A stretch of DNA of 64,000 nt from Corbicula japonica (GCA_038501625.1 JAZAYU010000258.1:375001-439000), one strand, 5' to 3'. Numbered from the stretch's first letter, positions 11,009-22,075 are shown. Notes: generated by a model from the letters alone, not told the origin. Program-made: numbers and translations.

Positions 11009-12529
11009 CTACAGATTGTACACAACTCTTGCTGCTTCTTGCTGAAAATTCTTATTTGTGTGATATATCTCATGGCATGGAATAAAGCACATGGGCAAGT
11101 TACACTGTTTACACATGTAGTTTGTTTGTTTCCTCTTCCAGCCCTCTTTCGTACGTGAACTACACACTACACAATCCGGTTTGTATTTCGGATCTTCATA
11201 TTTGCCAGCAAAGTGTCGTTCTGTGAGGCGTGTTGGCACATCTGTTGAAGGTCTTCCTCTTCGAGATGCTTTCTTCATGTAGCCTTCAAGAAGCCCAGAC
11301 ACTACATGCTCCCTGAACACCTTTGGGGGAACAGCGTCTTCTCCTGCATCTTTACAGTACACAATGTATCCGTTGACTAGTGCGACTTCACGAAGTCTGT
11401 GAAAGATAGTTGTGTACCACTTGCTGGACTTGTGTGGATAGGAGTAGCTACCTAGCTTTTGGTCCAGAATGTCAACTCCTCCCATGTGTTGGTTATACTT
11501 TTCAGCTAACACAGGCTTCTCTACTATACGATGACCACCATCCGCTTTCATTTCTTGTATATCTGTTTCTTCCCATTTATGGAATCGCGATGATGGTGGA
11601 AAATCTGCTGTGTTGTCAAAGAACTGTGTGGCGTACTTGTTTGTTTCATTACAGATTAGCACAAAAGCCTCTTCTGGGAAAAACAATTGAAAGTATTTTA
11701 ATGGATCAAAGTCGGTAGTGTCTACAAGGACTCCCTGCCTTCCAGTAAAGTCTGGTAACCATTCACTGTCATATGGGTCTACTCCGTCATAAGTGTCCCA
11801 ATTCAGGTTTCTACCATTCACAAGGACGGTTTCAGCCGCAAGTGGTATATCGCCCACACCCACACCATTAACTATTGCCGGTCTTTCTCCCTGTGCATTA
11901 TTCACCCCTCGACCACCTCGGCCTCGTCCCCAACCACGACCACGTACACCAACTGCTCGTTGTTGCCGAGGTCTCCGAATCGGCCTGGGCATCTCATCAT
12001 CAGAATCTGGAAATGCACAAATTATAACTGCAAGTTACATCCAGCATATTTCACTACTCTGTGTTATAATTACATGTATAAGCATTTTGATGCCATCACT
12101 GTGTGCCATACATTCTAAACATAATTCCTCGGATAAGCTGACTTAGACAGGTAAGAAATCATTTTCAGGTAAGCTGTATTGCATGTGTTTTTCTGGGTAA
12201 ACATGAGAACTCTCAATCTATGAAAGAAACCTGTTACTTGATAAATTGTTTTGTAAAATGTACACAAGAGTTACATATCTTGCAGTACCAGGATCCCTAC
12301 CAAATTTAGACATTTATAACATAAATAATCGAAACATACCTGAAGATTCACTAATTGCAGGTGTTACTGTCACAGAAGATCGTTCAGATGGTGAATTTCT
12401 TGCATCATTTGATAAATCTGTCATTTCTGAATCAGATTCAACGTAAGGGCCCTCACTATCACTGTCATTTACAATAAAATCTAATGCTTGTTGGCATGTA
12501 TATCGACGCCGTTTGTTGTCGGAAGCCAT
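11009..12529 (-). pseudogene. piggyBac-type transposase, two exons, catalytic core deleted
   Basis: Exon 1 (12529-12340) encodes an acidic N-terminus (MASDNKRRRYTCQQALDF, then DSDSEGPYVESDSE). Exon 2 (12006-11009) continues in phase through an RGRG-rich stretch, WLPDFTGRQGV, FFPEEAFVLICNETNKYA, then WEETDIQEMK. It then jumps to GGHRIVEKPVLAEKY, MGGVDILDQKLGSY and a C-terminal Cys/His-rich finger with CVVC, CKQC and CHEIYH. Total about 395 residues, against roughly 550-600 for full transposases. Only the last of the three catalytic aspartates (in GGVDILD) remains. The join at KADGGH is clean and in frame, so this looks like an internal deletion rather than decay. Confidence 0.9.
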
Positions 12530-12786
12530 TCTGAATCGAAATAAATTGGTACGAATTTTGCCAATATTCAAACGGCTACAAAATTGTCATTTTTTCACCA
12601 ATTTTTATCAAACGCTATTTTTTTCTGTCAGCCTCGTTCTGATATTGTTTACTGGTGACGGTGCATATACATAATTACACACTATGAGAAAACACTTTGC
12701 AGGCTACACACTACTATTTGTCGACGATAGTCGACTATGGCGGCCGAGCAGGCTGTCGACTATAGTCGCCTGTGGCGGCGAAAGGG

Positions 12787-12850
12787 TTAAGCCAATCAGA
12801 TGCTAGAGATTTGAGACTCATCTCCAATCACAGTTTTATGATCTTGGGCA
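12787..12850. mobile_element. PalA palindromic MITE, copy 1, right half
   Basis: Starts with the second TTAA then GCCAATCAGATGCTAGAG and runs to CAGTTTTATGATCTTGGGC. It is complementary to the left half at 10447-10533. Confidence 0.9.
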
Positions 12851-13626
12851 CATGTTCAGATGCAGAATTTCACAAATAGTATGCTCTTCTAAAAATGGGA
12901 GATTTTAATAGTCTTTTGTGAAGTTCTCTGAACGAAATTTCTTACGGACAGTTAGTGATGTGCCAATGATCAGAAGATCCGAAATAGAAAATAATTCATA
13001 GATTCTCCTCCAAATTTTGGGAAAAAAATGGGGCGGATTTTATTTTTTATTTATCATTCTTACTGTTTCTAATGACGCTTGTGTAGTGCCAAGATAAATA
13101 AGCGTCTAGCCGACTAAGAATTGCCGATTCGCACTTAAATGTTTTGTGAAGCGTTTTTGTACTCTTCTGATTCATTTTTATTGTACGCATTTTTTTTTTC
13201 AAAATAAAAAACGTTGAAGTGGAGTGATTTTAGAGGGGCGGGCAGGGATGAGAATCTAGGAATTAATTTTCTTTTACCTATTCATGGTACAAGCTACTCA
13301 TTAGTAGTAATAAATGTCCTCTCGTTATTGATTTATAGTTATTGTACTCTATATTTTATTGTATGTTATGCTTTTTGTTTGTCATGATCAGATTTTTTCA
13401 TACATTATTTAAGACTATTTTTATGCACTTTTTTTACACATTTTTAACAACTTGCGTGGAAAATACCATTGCCATTTTAAGTATGTGCTAATGTTATATT
13501 TTAATGCACATAAATCATTTACTGTTTTTCTGATGTCATGTATGTTTATAAATGATCCTGGAAGATCGATGTTCATAATAAAAATCAACATTTCATTACA
13601 TTAGTGCAAAAACAGTTTATCTCCTT
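12851..13626. other. non-coding, nothing recognised
   Basis: AT-rich spacer between the piggyBac insertion and a helitron-like element. No exon or repeat that I can name. Confidence 0.4.
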
Positions 13627-14738
13627 ATGTCGCCCCCCTCTGGGGGAGACATATTGTTTCTGCCCTGTCCGTCTGTCTGTCTGTCACATTTCGTTTCCGC
13701 TCAATAACTCGAGTACCCTTTGACCCAGAGCCTTCAAACTTCATAGGGTGATAGCCCTTATTGAGTAGAAGAACCCTATTGACTTTTGGGGTCAGTAAGT
13801 CAAAGGTCAAGGTCACAGTGACCCGAAGAGTGAAAACCGTTTCCGCTCAATAACTGAGTACCCTTGGACCCGGAGCCTTCAAACTTCATAGGGTGATAGC
13901 CCTTATTGAGTAGAAGAACCCTATTGATTTTGGGGTCAGTAGGTCAAAGGTCAAGGTCACAGTGACCCGAAGAGTGAAAACTGTTTCCGCTCAATAACTC
14001 GAGTACCCTTTGACCCAGAGCCTTCAAACTTCATAGGGTGATAGCCCTTATTGAGTAGAAGAACCCTATTTATTTTGGGGTCAGTAGGTCAAAGGTCAAG
14101 GTCACAGGGGCCCGAAGAGTGAAAACCGTTTCTGCACCATAACTTGAGTACCCTTTGACCCAGGGTCTTCAAACTTCATAGGTTGATAGCCATTACAAAG
14201 TAGAAGAACCCTATTGATTTTTGGGGTCAGTAGGTCAAAGGTCAAGGTCACAGGGGCCTGAAGAGTGAAAACCGTTTCCGCTCAATAACTGGAGTACCAT
14301 TTGGCCCAGAGCCTTCAAACTTCATAGGGTGATAGCCCTTTTTGATTAGAAGAACCCTATTGATTTGGGGTCAGTAGGTCAAAGGTCAAGGTCACAGGGG
14401 CCTGAAGAGTGAAAACCGTTTCCACTCAATAACAGGAGTTCTTATTTCACCCAGACCCTTCAAACTTCATATGATGGATGTCCTTATTGAGTAGAGGACT
14501 CCTATTGATTTTGGGGTCAGTAGGTCAAAGGTCAAGGTCACAGGGGCCCCGAAGAGTAAAAACCGTATCCGGTCAATTACTGGAGTACTGCTTGACCCAG
14601 AGCATTCAAACTAAATAGGGTAATAGCCCTTATTGAGTAGAAGAACCCTATTGATTATGGGATCAGTAGGTCAAAGGTCAAGGTCACAGGGGTCTGGGCG
14701 CAGGGGGGAGACATGTGTTTTTCACAAAAAACATCTAG
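13627..14738. mobile_element. helitron-like element with ~145-bp tandem core (HINE-A)
   Basis: Left end ATGTCGCCCCCCTCTGGGGG, then AGACAT and a GTCTGTCTGTCTGTC microsatellite. About seven tandem copies of a ~145-bp unit follow (GTTTCCGCTCAATAACTCGA ... GGTCAAAGGTCAAGGTCACA). The right end has GGGGGGAGACATGTG and finishes ACATCTAG, a helitron-style CTRR terminus. The layout (subterminal repeat, microsatellite, tandem core) is that of 'pearl'/HINE elements. No Rep or helicase ORF. Confidence 0.7.
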
Positions 14739-15102
14739 TTTTAATTGTACTTATCCTATTATTGCACTAAGATGATGATTCAGATGATTATTGGTATGAT
14801 TATAATTGTGAGAAATATATAATTGACTTGTAGTTGCAACAAATAAATGATATGTTGATTTTGTGATTCTTAAATATTTGAAGATATAACTATCAATATT
14901 TTGTGGGGCCTTAATGTCCAATATAATCTACGCAGTGAATTGAAGTTATATAAGTGCAATTTATGTGTCTTTGATAAAAATGTCTTCACAATTTTGAATT
15001 GTTACAACTTTTGTAATTTGATTATATGAATGTTAATTATTCTGCCAAGCAGAGTTGTTATTAAAGAATGTATTAAGCTTTACAATATACTTCTTGTATT
15101 AA
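14739..15102. other. non-coding, nothing recognised
   Basis: AT-rich spacer without recognisable features. Confidence 0.4.
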
Positions 15103-15333
15103 CTCTTTACTTCATATAGATGTGTTTTATCACATGCCACCAATACAGATCCAGATTAGCCAGCACATTTTTGTCATCTGATCAGGATCTGCACCATTTG
15201 CCGAATGGTCAAAAAAGCCTTATGAATCAAAAAGCGAACAGTGTAGAGCCTGATCAGATGGCACAGATTTGTCACCTGATCTGGATCTACACTGTTCACC
15301 CAGGCAATAAAGGTGTATCGATGTAGTAAAGGG
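15103..15333. mobile_element. PalB palindromic MITE, copy 7
   Basis: TTAA at 15099-15102 and 15334-15337. Left end CTCTTTACTTC, right end GTAGTAAAGGG. Two diverged GATCAGGATC arms. Confidence 0.85.
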
Positions 15334-15416
15334 TTAATTTGTCCACGCATGTTCTGGTTCAATCATCTTCTTACTGGAAACTTTACAAATCAAGTCTTAG
15401 AAATATAAGACATGGA

Positions 15417-15559
15417 CTGAAGGTTATAAAACTGAGCATGGAAACCAGTCTCAAATCTCAAGCATCTGATTGGCTGAAATGGCAACTGGTCGCCATTTCA
15501 GTCAATCAGATGCTTGAGATTTGAGACTGGTTTCCAATCTCAGCTTTATAACCTTCAAG
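15417..15559. mobile_element. PalA palindromic MITE, copy 2 (near-perfect hairpin)
   Basis: GAAGGTTATAAAACTGAGC through GATTGGCTGAAATGGC, a centre near ACTGGTCGCCATTTC, then the reverse complement to GCTTTATAACCTTC. The two halves pair almost perfectly over about 65 bp with almost no loop. Confidence 0.9.
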
Positions 15560-15628
15560 CCTGGATCTATGGGATAAATCACAGGAAAAAGTCTCTTCTG
15601 TGGTATTGGTTGAGGTTTTGGTTGTTAA

Positions 15629-15829
15629 CCCCTTCCTCCATAGACACACCTTTATTGCATGGGCGAACAGTTTAGATCCGTGCCATCTGATCGGATCCAA
15701 ACTGTTTGCTTTTGATTCTGACCAAAATGCCACCAGTGCAGATCCTGATCAGACGGCACAGATGTGCCAGCTGATCTGGATCTACACTGGTCCCACATGC
15801 GTAAAAATGCGTTTTTATGGAGGAAAGGG
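15629..15829. mobile_element. PalB palindromic MITE, copy 8 (first arm shortened)
   Basis: TTAA at 15625-15628 and 15830-15833, CCCCTTCCTCC and GGAGGAAAGGG ends. The first arm has lost its inner part (GTTTAGATCCGTGCCATC), while the second is complete. Confidence 0.9.
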
Positions 15830-16664
15830 TTAATATGTTTGCAAAGAACTGACATATTTCTTACTCTCTTAACTTGTAGATGATTTTACTACACATTTTG
15901 AATTTATATTGTTAATTTTCTGCAAAATGCATAACAAATGTTGTCTGCTCAAGTTTATGACGTCAATTCACACGTCAGGACACCTATTCCAATCACTAGC
16001 CACATATTTAAATTTTTAAATATAAAGTTGATTACTGGCATCATAGTATTTAATATTAACATTCCTTGGAGAAATATCTGGCCTATATCAGGACAAACCC
16101 AGATGCTCAGTGCTTGATGATACATTGTGCAATATTCAACATGTTATGTTTTTCATTCATATTTTCAACTTTCTTAGCCTTCTTTCCAGTATGGCTTTCT
16201 GGCATTCCAGGAGTAAAATATAAAAAATGCACATGGATATTGAGCACAGAGTAAATATTTTACCATTTCGTTCATTTCACCATATAGAAATGTTTTGAAA
16301 TTAATGTAATTGAAATTCCAGATTCAGCTAACATGGGTGATGAAAAAATTGTGATTCGATTCAGTGTTCAATACCAAGACCTGCCTGATGTTGAAGAAAA
16401 CAGATCTCACATATTAGTATATATTTTTTTAAGTGTATCTTATTGTTTACATGTGATGTTTTGAATGCACACATATTAAGCATTTTGATAACTCTTTAAA
16501 TCAAGAAATAGATTTGATATATTTTATTATAGATGATGTTATACTATAACTATCACATTCCAGGGATGTATTGATTTTGCATATATATACTTTCCTTGCT
16601 TGATTTACCCCTTTACTCCTAACAATTGATTATTCCTGGCATAAAAGGAACAGTTTGAGTTTAA
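15830..16664. other. non-coding, nothing recognised
   Basis: AT-rich spacer. The short ORF at 16066-16254 has no recognisable domain and I do not call it. Confidence 0.4.
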
Positions 16665-17094
16665 CACTTTACTCCATATTTATTGCATGTGTATAACAGT
16701 GTAGATCCTGTGCCCAAGGTTATAAAACTGAGCATGGAAACCAGTCTCAAATCTCAAGCATCTGATTGGCTGAAATGGTGACTGGTCAGATGCTTGAGAT
16801 TTGAGACTGGTTTCCAATCTCACCTTTATAATCTTGGAACCAGGTCAGCCAGCACATCCATTCCATCTGATCAGGATCTACACTGTTTGCTTTTTGACCA
16901 GAATCTAATAAATCAAATGAAATTAATAAAAAAATTCAAATAAATAATTGCCTGTAAATTCAAAATTTCAGATTTGATTTAGATTAGGGAACCATGAAAT
17001 TGTAGAGAAGGTCTTAACAACCAGTTTTTAAAGTAATAACCTCCTCAAATCCTTTATGCTCATGGAGTATAAGACGTATCTACGGAGCACAGGG
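16665..17094. mobile_element. PalB copy 9, interrupted by a PalA insertion
   Basis: TTAA then CACTTTACTCC at the left, CAGTGTAGATCCTG, then a PalA copy (16711-16840), then GGTCAGCCAGCACATCC with the rest of the first arm. The second arm is largely replaced by unrelated AT-rich DNA. A degenerate right end CAGGGTTAA lies near 17091-17098. Confidence 0.7.
16711..16840. mobile_element. PalA palindromic MITE, copy 3, inside a PalB copy
   Basis: GCCCAAGGTTATAAAACTG to CACCTTTATAATCTTGG. A near-perfect hairpin with a small central deletion, inserted in the first arm of a PalB element. Confidence 0.85.
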
Positions 17095-17119
17095 TTAAAG
17101 AAATGGATCTTTACATTAA

Positions 17120-17353
17120 CCCTTTCCAGCACAGACACACCTTTATTGCTAGGGCGAACAGTTTAGATCCAGATCAGCCGGCACATCCGTGCCGTCTGAT
17201 CAGGATCTAAACTGTTCGCTTGTTGATTCATTAGGTTATTTCTGATCAAAATGCGACCAGTGCAGATACTGATTAGATGGCACGGATGTGCCAGCTGATC
17301 TGGATCTACACTGGTCGCACACACGTAAAAATGCATATATATCCAGGAAAGGG
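17120..17353. mobile_element. PalB palindromic MITE, copy 10 (opposite arm order)
   Basis: TTAA before CCCTTTCC and GGAAAGGGTTTAA at the right. Here the GAACAGTTTAGATCC-type arm is first and the GACCAGTGCAGAT-type arm second, the reverse of copy 5, so the element is inserted in the other orientation. Confidence 0.9.
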
Positions 17354-19680
17354 TTTAATTAAAAGGATACAGAATTACGTCCATCCAATTTGTTTCACAT
17401 TTTATTTAAGGATCTCTATCTACTTACACATTTTATAGAAAATGTTAAAATAATAACAATATAAACAAAATCTTAGTTGTTTTTTCTATTTCGAATTTGT
17501 TTAGCAAGTCATATTTAGGCAGATATATTTCAAGGATTGGATGAACTAAGTACAAAACCCTGAACGAAAAAATCCTGAAATAGCCAATATTTGGCTCTAC
17601 CTAATACTCTATTACTCCGTTGGATTGTGGACCAATTTCTGCGGTACTGTAGCAACTGTGCAGCAACCTTACACCTAAACCTTCTTACGAACTCTCCCTG
17701 ACGTTCTTCAGACTACGTATAAAATACTTCCCTTTTGTTAGCATGTAAAGCACCTCTGTGGAGGTGCCATGCAGCTGACTTGCAGCACGGTTAAGCTTTA
17801 ACGGATGTACAGGGGGCGGCACGGATCCGCGAAACCACTGCAAGACGTGTATGAAGAGCTTACGTGACATGTCCATGGCACGTGCGAATCTTGCATTTTT
17901 CTTCCAGAGTGTGTTAATTTATTAGATTTTGTAATTATATCATGCGATTATTAGGGGTCATCATTTTGATTCAGCAGTCGTTCTCTTCTGTCATAGACAG
18001 AGAATATATTCTTGTATATATCGGCACCACTGGTCGCATCAGGTGGCATGTCTGCTTCCTGATCCTGAATCTCGTGCTTTATCAGCTGTTTCGTCTCCTT
18101 CTGAGTCTGCCTGTACTTTCATCCTAGCCTTCCTCCGTCCCTTTTTCGTTGCTCTAAGAACCCATTTCTAAAAATTTTCAGGCTTTTGGATGCTGTACTG
18201 TAATGTAAAAAAAAAGCAAGCGAATAAATGAGGCGAGGCAAAATGCTCGTGTCAAGCGCGCTATTTAACCTAAGGCATGCGTCGCCATAAGGAGTGCGAC
18301 CGATTGTAGAGACTGCACACTTCAGGCAAGTTGGTTGTGCGGTGATCATACAGCTGCCGTAGAATTATTTTTCATCCGGTTACAGTGCCAAACCTTACAG
18401 CCACAGCACGTCGGTCGCGCGACTCTGTACACTTTCTTTCAAAGACTGCTCTTGTCGTCTGCGTAGAAAACGCAGAGTTAATTGGATACGTTTTAACTAT
18501 CGTCTGCGGCTGCTAAAGTTTTGAAGATGGAAATAAACGTGCAGATCCTTTTAAGATTTGCAAAATCAGCTGTGGAACAGTGGCAGCGTGGTGCGCGGAC
18601 AGTTGTGACCGACATATGTCAGATGAATTTTTATCATAGTGCCTGTTATTGACATCACAGTGCTATTATAATAGCGTTTAATTAGACATTTCTGAACAGA
18701 AAAAAAACACCTGCCAATACGTGACTCCACTGCTGTTAGTAGCTGTTATCAAACATTGGAATATTGTATGTGATGCGCTTCGTCAGTGATTGCATGCTTC
18801 CGTATTCGTCGTGGCGGGACGGCCGCGGTTGTAATCGGTACTTTTTGGCTTCCAGTGTTCTTCCATATTCAACCCAATGAACGGAGATCAACCAAACACC
18901 GATTATCATTAAGGAAACGGTCAGGCACCAATCCCGCTTGAAATCGGGACTCGATGCAACCCTTGAGCCTGGCTAGTTTAATGGTTCTAATGACAGGGAT
19001 TTTCAGACTGCACTCAGAAGCGAGGTCTTATTGCCACGTTATGCCTCTGACCGAGCCGTGGAAGAATGAAAAGCAGGATAGTATTTAGATTAATTAGTCA
19101 TGCTTTTGTTTAACAATAAAATAAATAAACTGTGTTCAGTGAACAACATTTTCAGTAATGATCCACGGGAGATAATTAGGTCATTGAAGCATTTATAAAA
19201 GGGAGGTAATTTCCAACAATACTAAACGAAAAAACTACTTTTATATGTTATTTTATAACTGTAAATTTTAAAATATTAACTTATATACATTTTTCAAGTA
19301 CAATTTCGTTAAAAAAAGTAATGGTTTTTGTTTAAAATTAAGTCAATATTTAGTATTAATATTTTTAAAGATTAATATGGCAAGATCGGAACAACCTTAA
19401 ACTGATTTCAAAAGGGAAAAAAAGATAATTTTGGTTATCATCAGACAAACGTCACGATGATAATTATTATATGGCTGTTTTAATTGTGATCATGGTACAT
19501 TGAAATGTGACTTAATTGATGGACTTACATGATAAGTTTGTCACATGATCTTCACATTTAGAGCAAAACATCAAATAAGATATTTTGAAGCTTTTATAAT
19601 GATGTTAAAATTTTAAATTGATAAGAGCATCCGGCATTCTAGGAAATAATTATTACAAATAAATAGTGTTGTACTTGGCG
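17354..19680. other. non-coding stretch, no gene recognised
   Basis: Less AT-rich than its surroundings around 17640-19070. Short ORFs here show no domain. Around 18860-19060 the minus strand reads GCCAGGCTCAAGGGTTGCAT followed by CGAGTCCCGATT, faintly like a SINE with a Pol III B box. I do not call it firmly. Confidence 0.35.
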
Positions 19681-19687
19681 TAATATG

Positions 19688-19945
19688 TTATTATGTCAAA
19701 ATATTTTAAGTTAACGTCATGGCTTACCATAGTCTCAATAATTCGACTTCAAGCACAGACCCATTATCATACGGACTTTACGTTGTCTGTCCTATATAGA
19801 AAAGTCATTGTCGCGCACAAATAGTTGTGCTAGGCTTATTAAAATACACGTAGTTTTGTAACACTGATGTCATCTAAAAATAAGTGTACTATTCTAGACA
19901 TATGTAAATTCAAACAGGCTTTTAAACGCGTTCTTGTATCCTTGA
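19688..19945 (+). repeat. direct repeat, left copy, flanking the Polinton-like element
   Basis: Shares ATTTTAAGTTAACGTCATGG, TAGTTTTGTAACA, AAAAATAAGTGTA and TTCTTGTATCCT in the same order with 25235-25365. The left copy holds extra sequence between the blocks. Both copies have the same orientation and lie on either side of 19998-23903. Confidence 0.7.
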
Positions 19946-19997
19946 ACTTGAGGAAGGCCAGACCTGTTATATTTTTCGTCTTACAACAAATCCCGAC

Positions 19998-20411
19998 AGT
20001 AGTATAGGCGTCTCTTTAACCTCAAACAAACATTACGTAACATGACGTAACATGACCTAGATAGCGGCCATCTTGTTTCTAAAAATACATGACCTAGTTA
20101 GCGGCCATCTTGTTACTATAAATACATGTCCTAAATAGCGGTCATGTTGGAGGTAGTGCGGTTCTAAATTTAGAATGACATCACGGGGTTATTTTTAGAA
20201 TGACATGATCTCCCGGAAGTATACGGAGCTGACTCGTATACCCGATCTAGAGCTTGGTTCGCGTCCATTGAGGGTCAGGGACTCGGCTCTAGACGGAGAG
20301 AAAATGTCAATAGCATTGCATAGAACATGTTGAGACGTTTTGTTCGATACCTTACACGCCATGGTTTCGTCTTAAAATAACCGAGATAAGCCGTTTGTTC
20401 CGTGTGAATGA
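19998..20411. repeat. left terminal inverted repeat of the Polinton-like element
   Basis: Pairs with 23499-23903. It differs by a 10-bp indel near 20041 and scattered substitutions. It contains three spaced copies of TAGCGG(C/T)CAT(C/G)TTG, close to the YY1-type motif GCCGCCATCTTG, and ends at GTGTGAATGAT. Confidence 0.9.
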
Positions 20412-20503
20412 TATCGGTATGGTTTTGTCGTGGATTTGCACCCAAAAAAACATCAAGCCCCGCCCCTTAAAGTTTTTTGTTGTAAGAGTGGGTGTTGGTA
20501 GCA

Positions 20504-20510
20504 TATATAA
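20504..20510 (+). promoter_or_regulatory. possible TATA box
   Basis: TATATAA just inside the left TIR. A start site about 25-30 bp downstream would fall after ATG 20515. The next ATGs are one at 20759 followed at once by a stop and then 20795, so the box suits expression of the second ORF better than the first. Confidence 0.45.
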
Positions 20511-20514
20511 CAAA

Positions 20515-20781
20515 ATGGCCGGGAATATAAAGTGGGCGACGCCTATCGCGGCGGCAACGGAAATAGCCAGATCGAACTGGGAACGAGAAATTCAAGAAAC
20601 AGCAACGTTATTTCGGCATTGGAAACGGCAGAATCCCGCCGGCGACAAACTCGATTGGCTGTCTTATAGCGGGGCGGCGGGTATTCATTCATCCGCGGCC
20701 TCTCGCGTGTGGAATTGCGCTCAGACAGGGTTAGCTCCGCCTCCCGGCATCCGCGAACGATGTAAGAATCGGGCATCGTAA
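20515..20781 (+). CDS. unidentified 88-residue ORF in the Polinton-like element
   Basis: Starts MAGNIKWATPIAAATEIARS and includes WEREIQETATLFRHWKRQ. Rich in Ala, Arg and Trp, with no membrane segment or known motif that I recognise. It ends 13 bp before the next ORF. The GC content is higher than the surrounding DNA. It may be a remnant of a longer element gene or a 5' leader peptide. Confidence 0.4.
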   Translation: MAGNIKWATPIAAATEIARSNWEREIQETATLFRHWKRQNPAGDKLDWLSYSGAAGIHSSAASRVWNCAQTGLAPPPGIRERCKNRAS

Positions 20782-20794
20782 GCGTCGATAAAAA

Positions 20795-21226
20795 ATGGAT
20801 TTCTACATGTACATCACGGCCAAAGCTAAATCGGAAGGCTTTACGAATACACCGGGTCAATTTTTAGTCGATGTTCCTTATCACGTGAACACATTACGGG
20901 ACCAATGGGAATGCGCATTAGTGGAAATATCGATGGATTGCAGTTTCGAGCCAAAAAGCGACAGATTGTACATGTGCGGCGAGTTTTTGGAAGAATCTTA
21001 CATCAATGGGGACAAACAACAAGTACTAAGAAACGTAGAGGTCCGGGGGAAATACACAAAGTATCTCAACGAGCGTTATACAGACAGAAACTACGTCCGG
21101 TGCCTGCACGGATTTCAACATTATTCGACATGGCGATTTAAAATGTTGGACGAAAACCTTAAAACTGTGAACTTTAGTGCAAATGAACTGCACGCAGTGT
21201 TGCATTTTAGACGAAAACAAGCATGA
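20795..21226 (+). CDS. 143-residue protein of the Polinton-like element, family uncertain
   Basis: Starts MDFYMYITAKAKSEGFTNTP. The opening pattern (FY....A....F.NTPGQF...VP) followed by WECALVEISMD and, at the end, ELHAVLHFRRK is reminiscent of a family found in invertebrate Polinton-like elements and related uncharacterised ORFs: an N-terminal FY..LPSN...N...F.T.LP, then W.VGL.EI. That is memory of a pattern, not a database match. An AATAAA follows 17 bp after the stop (21243), so the ORF sits in a plausible transcription unit with the TATA box at 20504. Confidence 0.6.
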   Translation: MDFYMYITAKAKSEGFTNTPGQFLVDVPYHVNTLRDQWECALVEISMDCSFEPKSDRLYMCGEFLEESYINGDKQQVLRNVEVRGKYTKYLNERYTDRNYVRCLHGFQHYSTWRFKMLDENLKTVNFSANELHAVLHFRRKQA

Positions 21227-21242
21227 TATGTAAATTTTGTCA

Positions 21243-21248
21243 AATAAA
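21243..21248 (+). terminator. polyadenylation hexamer AATAAA
   Basis: Lies 17 bp after the stop of the 143-residue ORF on the same strand. Confidence 0.5.
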
Positions 21249-21330
21249 ATCTGATTAAGCAAAATGTTGTTATTGTAATATACCGTTTATATAATTTTTA
21301 CAAAAGTAAACACACGTTAAATGGCTGTTT

Positions 21331-22075
21331 GTCGCAAAAATGCCACACTTTAATCAGTTTTGTCACAGATTAACATAAAAATGACACGTGTTGGATCGTT
21401 TTTGACCCTTAATAATGCATTTTCCCGTAAGGTCCTGAACAAAATTTGTCATGAATTGACGCGAAAATGTCACACTTTAATCAGTTTTGTCACAGATTAA
21501 CATAAAAATGACACGTGTTGAATCGTTTTTGACCCTTAATAATGCATTTTCCCGTAAGGTCCTAAACAAAATTTGTCATGGAGAGACGCGAAAATGTCAC
21601 ACATTGGACAGTTTTTGTCACGCATTATCACAGAAATGACACACATCGACTCGTTTTTGACACTTAATAATGCATTTTCCCGTAAGGTCCTGAACACGAT
21701 TTGTCATGGATAGACGCGAAAATGTCACACGTTGAACAGTTTTTGTCACGCATTATCACAAAAATGACACACATCGAATCGTTTTTGACCCTTAACCATG
21801 TATTTTCCCGTATGGTCCTGAACAAAATTTGTCATGGATTGACGCAAAAATGTCACACGTTGAACAGTTTTTGTCACGCATTGTCACAAAAATGACACAC
21901 ATCGAATCGATTTTGACCCTTAACCATGTATTTTCCCGTATGGTCCTGAACAAAATTTGTCATGGATTGACGCAAAAATGTCACACGTCGTACAGTTTTT
22001 GTCACGCATTAACACAAAAATGTCATTCGTTGTTTCGTTTTTGACCCTTCACTATGAATTTTCCCATAAGTCCTG
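21331..22075. repeat. internal satellite 1, ~127-bp unit, six copies
   Basis: Units repeat near 21336, 21462, 21588, 21721, 21847 and 21974, each with GCAAAAATGTCACAC, TTTTTGTCACGCATTA, AATGACACACATCGAATCG and TTTTCCCGTA.GGTCCTGAAC. The two short ORFs within it are products of the repeat. Confidence 0.9.

Larger units (their letters stand above)
10534..12786 (-). mobile_element. piggyBac DNA transposon, internally deleted transposase
   Basis: Inverted ends CCCTTTCACCGCCA (left) and CCCTTTCGCCGCCACAGG (right, inverted) with TTAA duplications at 10530-10533 and 12787-12790. It carries a two-exon piggyBac-type transposase on the minus strand whose central catalytic segment is missing, so it cannot mobilise itself. 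It is inserted into a PalA MITE 124 bp after the DFFB stop codon. Confidence 0.95.

Noticed and set aside
11410..12146. Plus-strand ORFs inside the piggyBac element
   Set aside because: They are shadows of the minus-strand transposase and have no domain of their own.
13668..14720. CRISPR-like array (regular repeats)
   Set aside because: Repeats are about 145 bp, contiguous and without unique spacers, in a eukaryotic genome. They are helitron-type core repeats.
18780..19070. Possible snRNA or SINE
   Set aside because: Some B-box-like sequence on the minus strand, but no convincing A box, terminator or second copy in the window.
20543..20860. Minus-strand 105-codon ORF in the Polinton-like element
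   Set aside because: It overlaps both plus-strand ORFs, which have the better signals (TATA, AATAAA), and it has no known motif.
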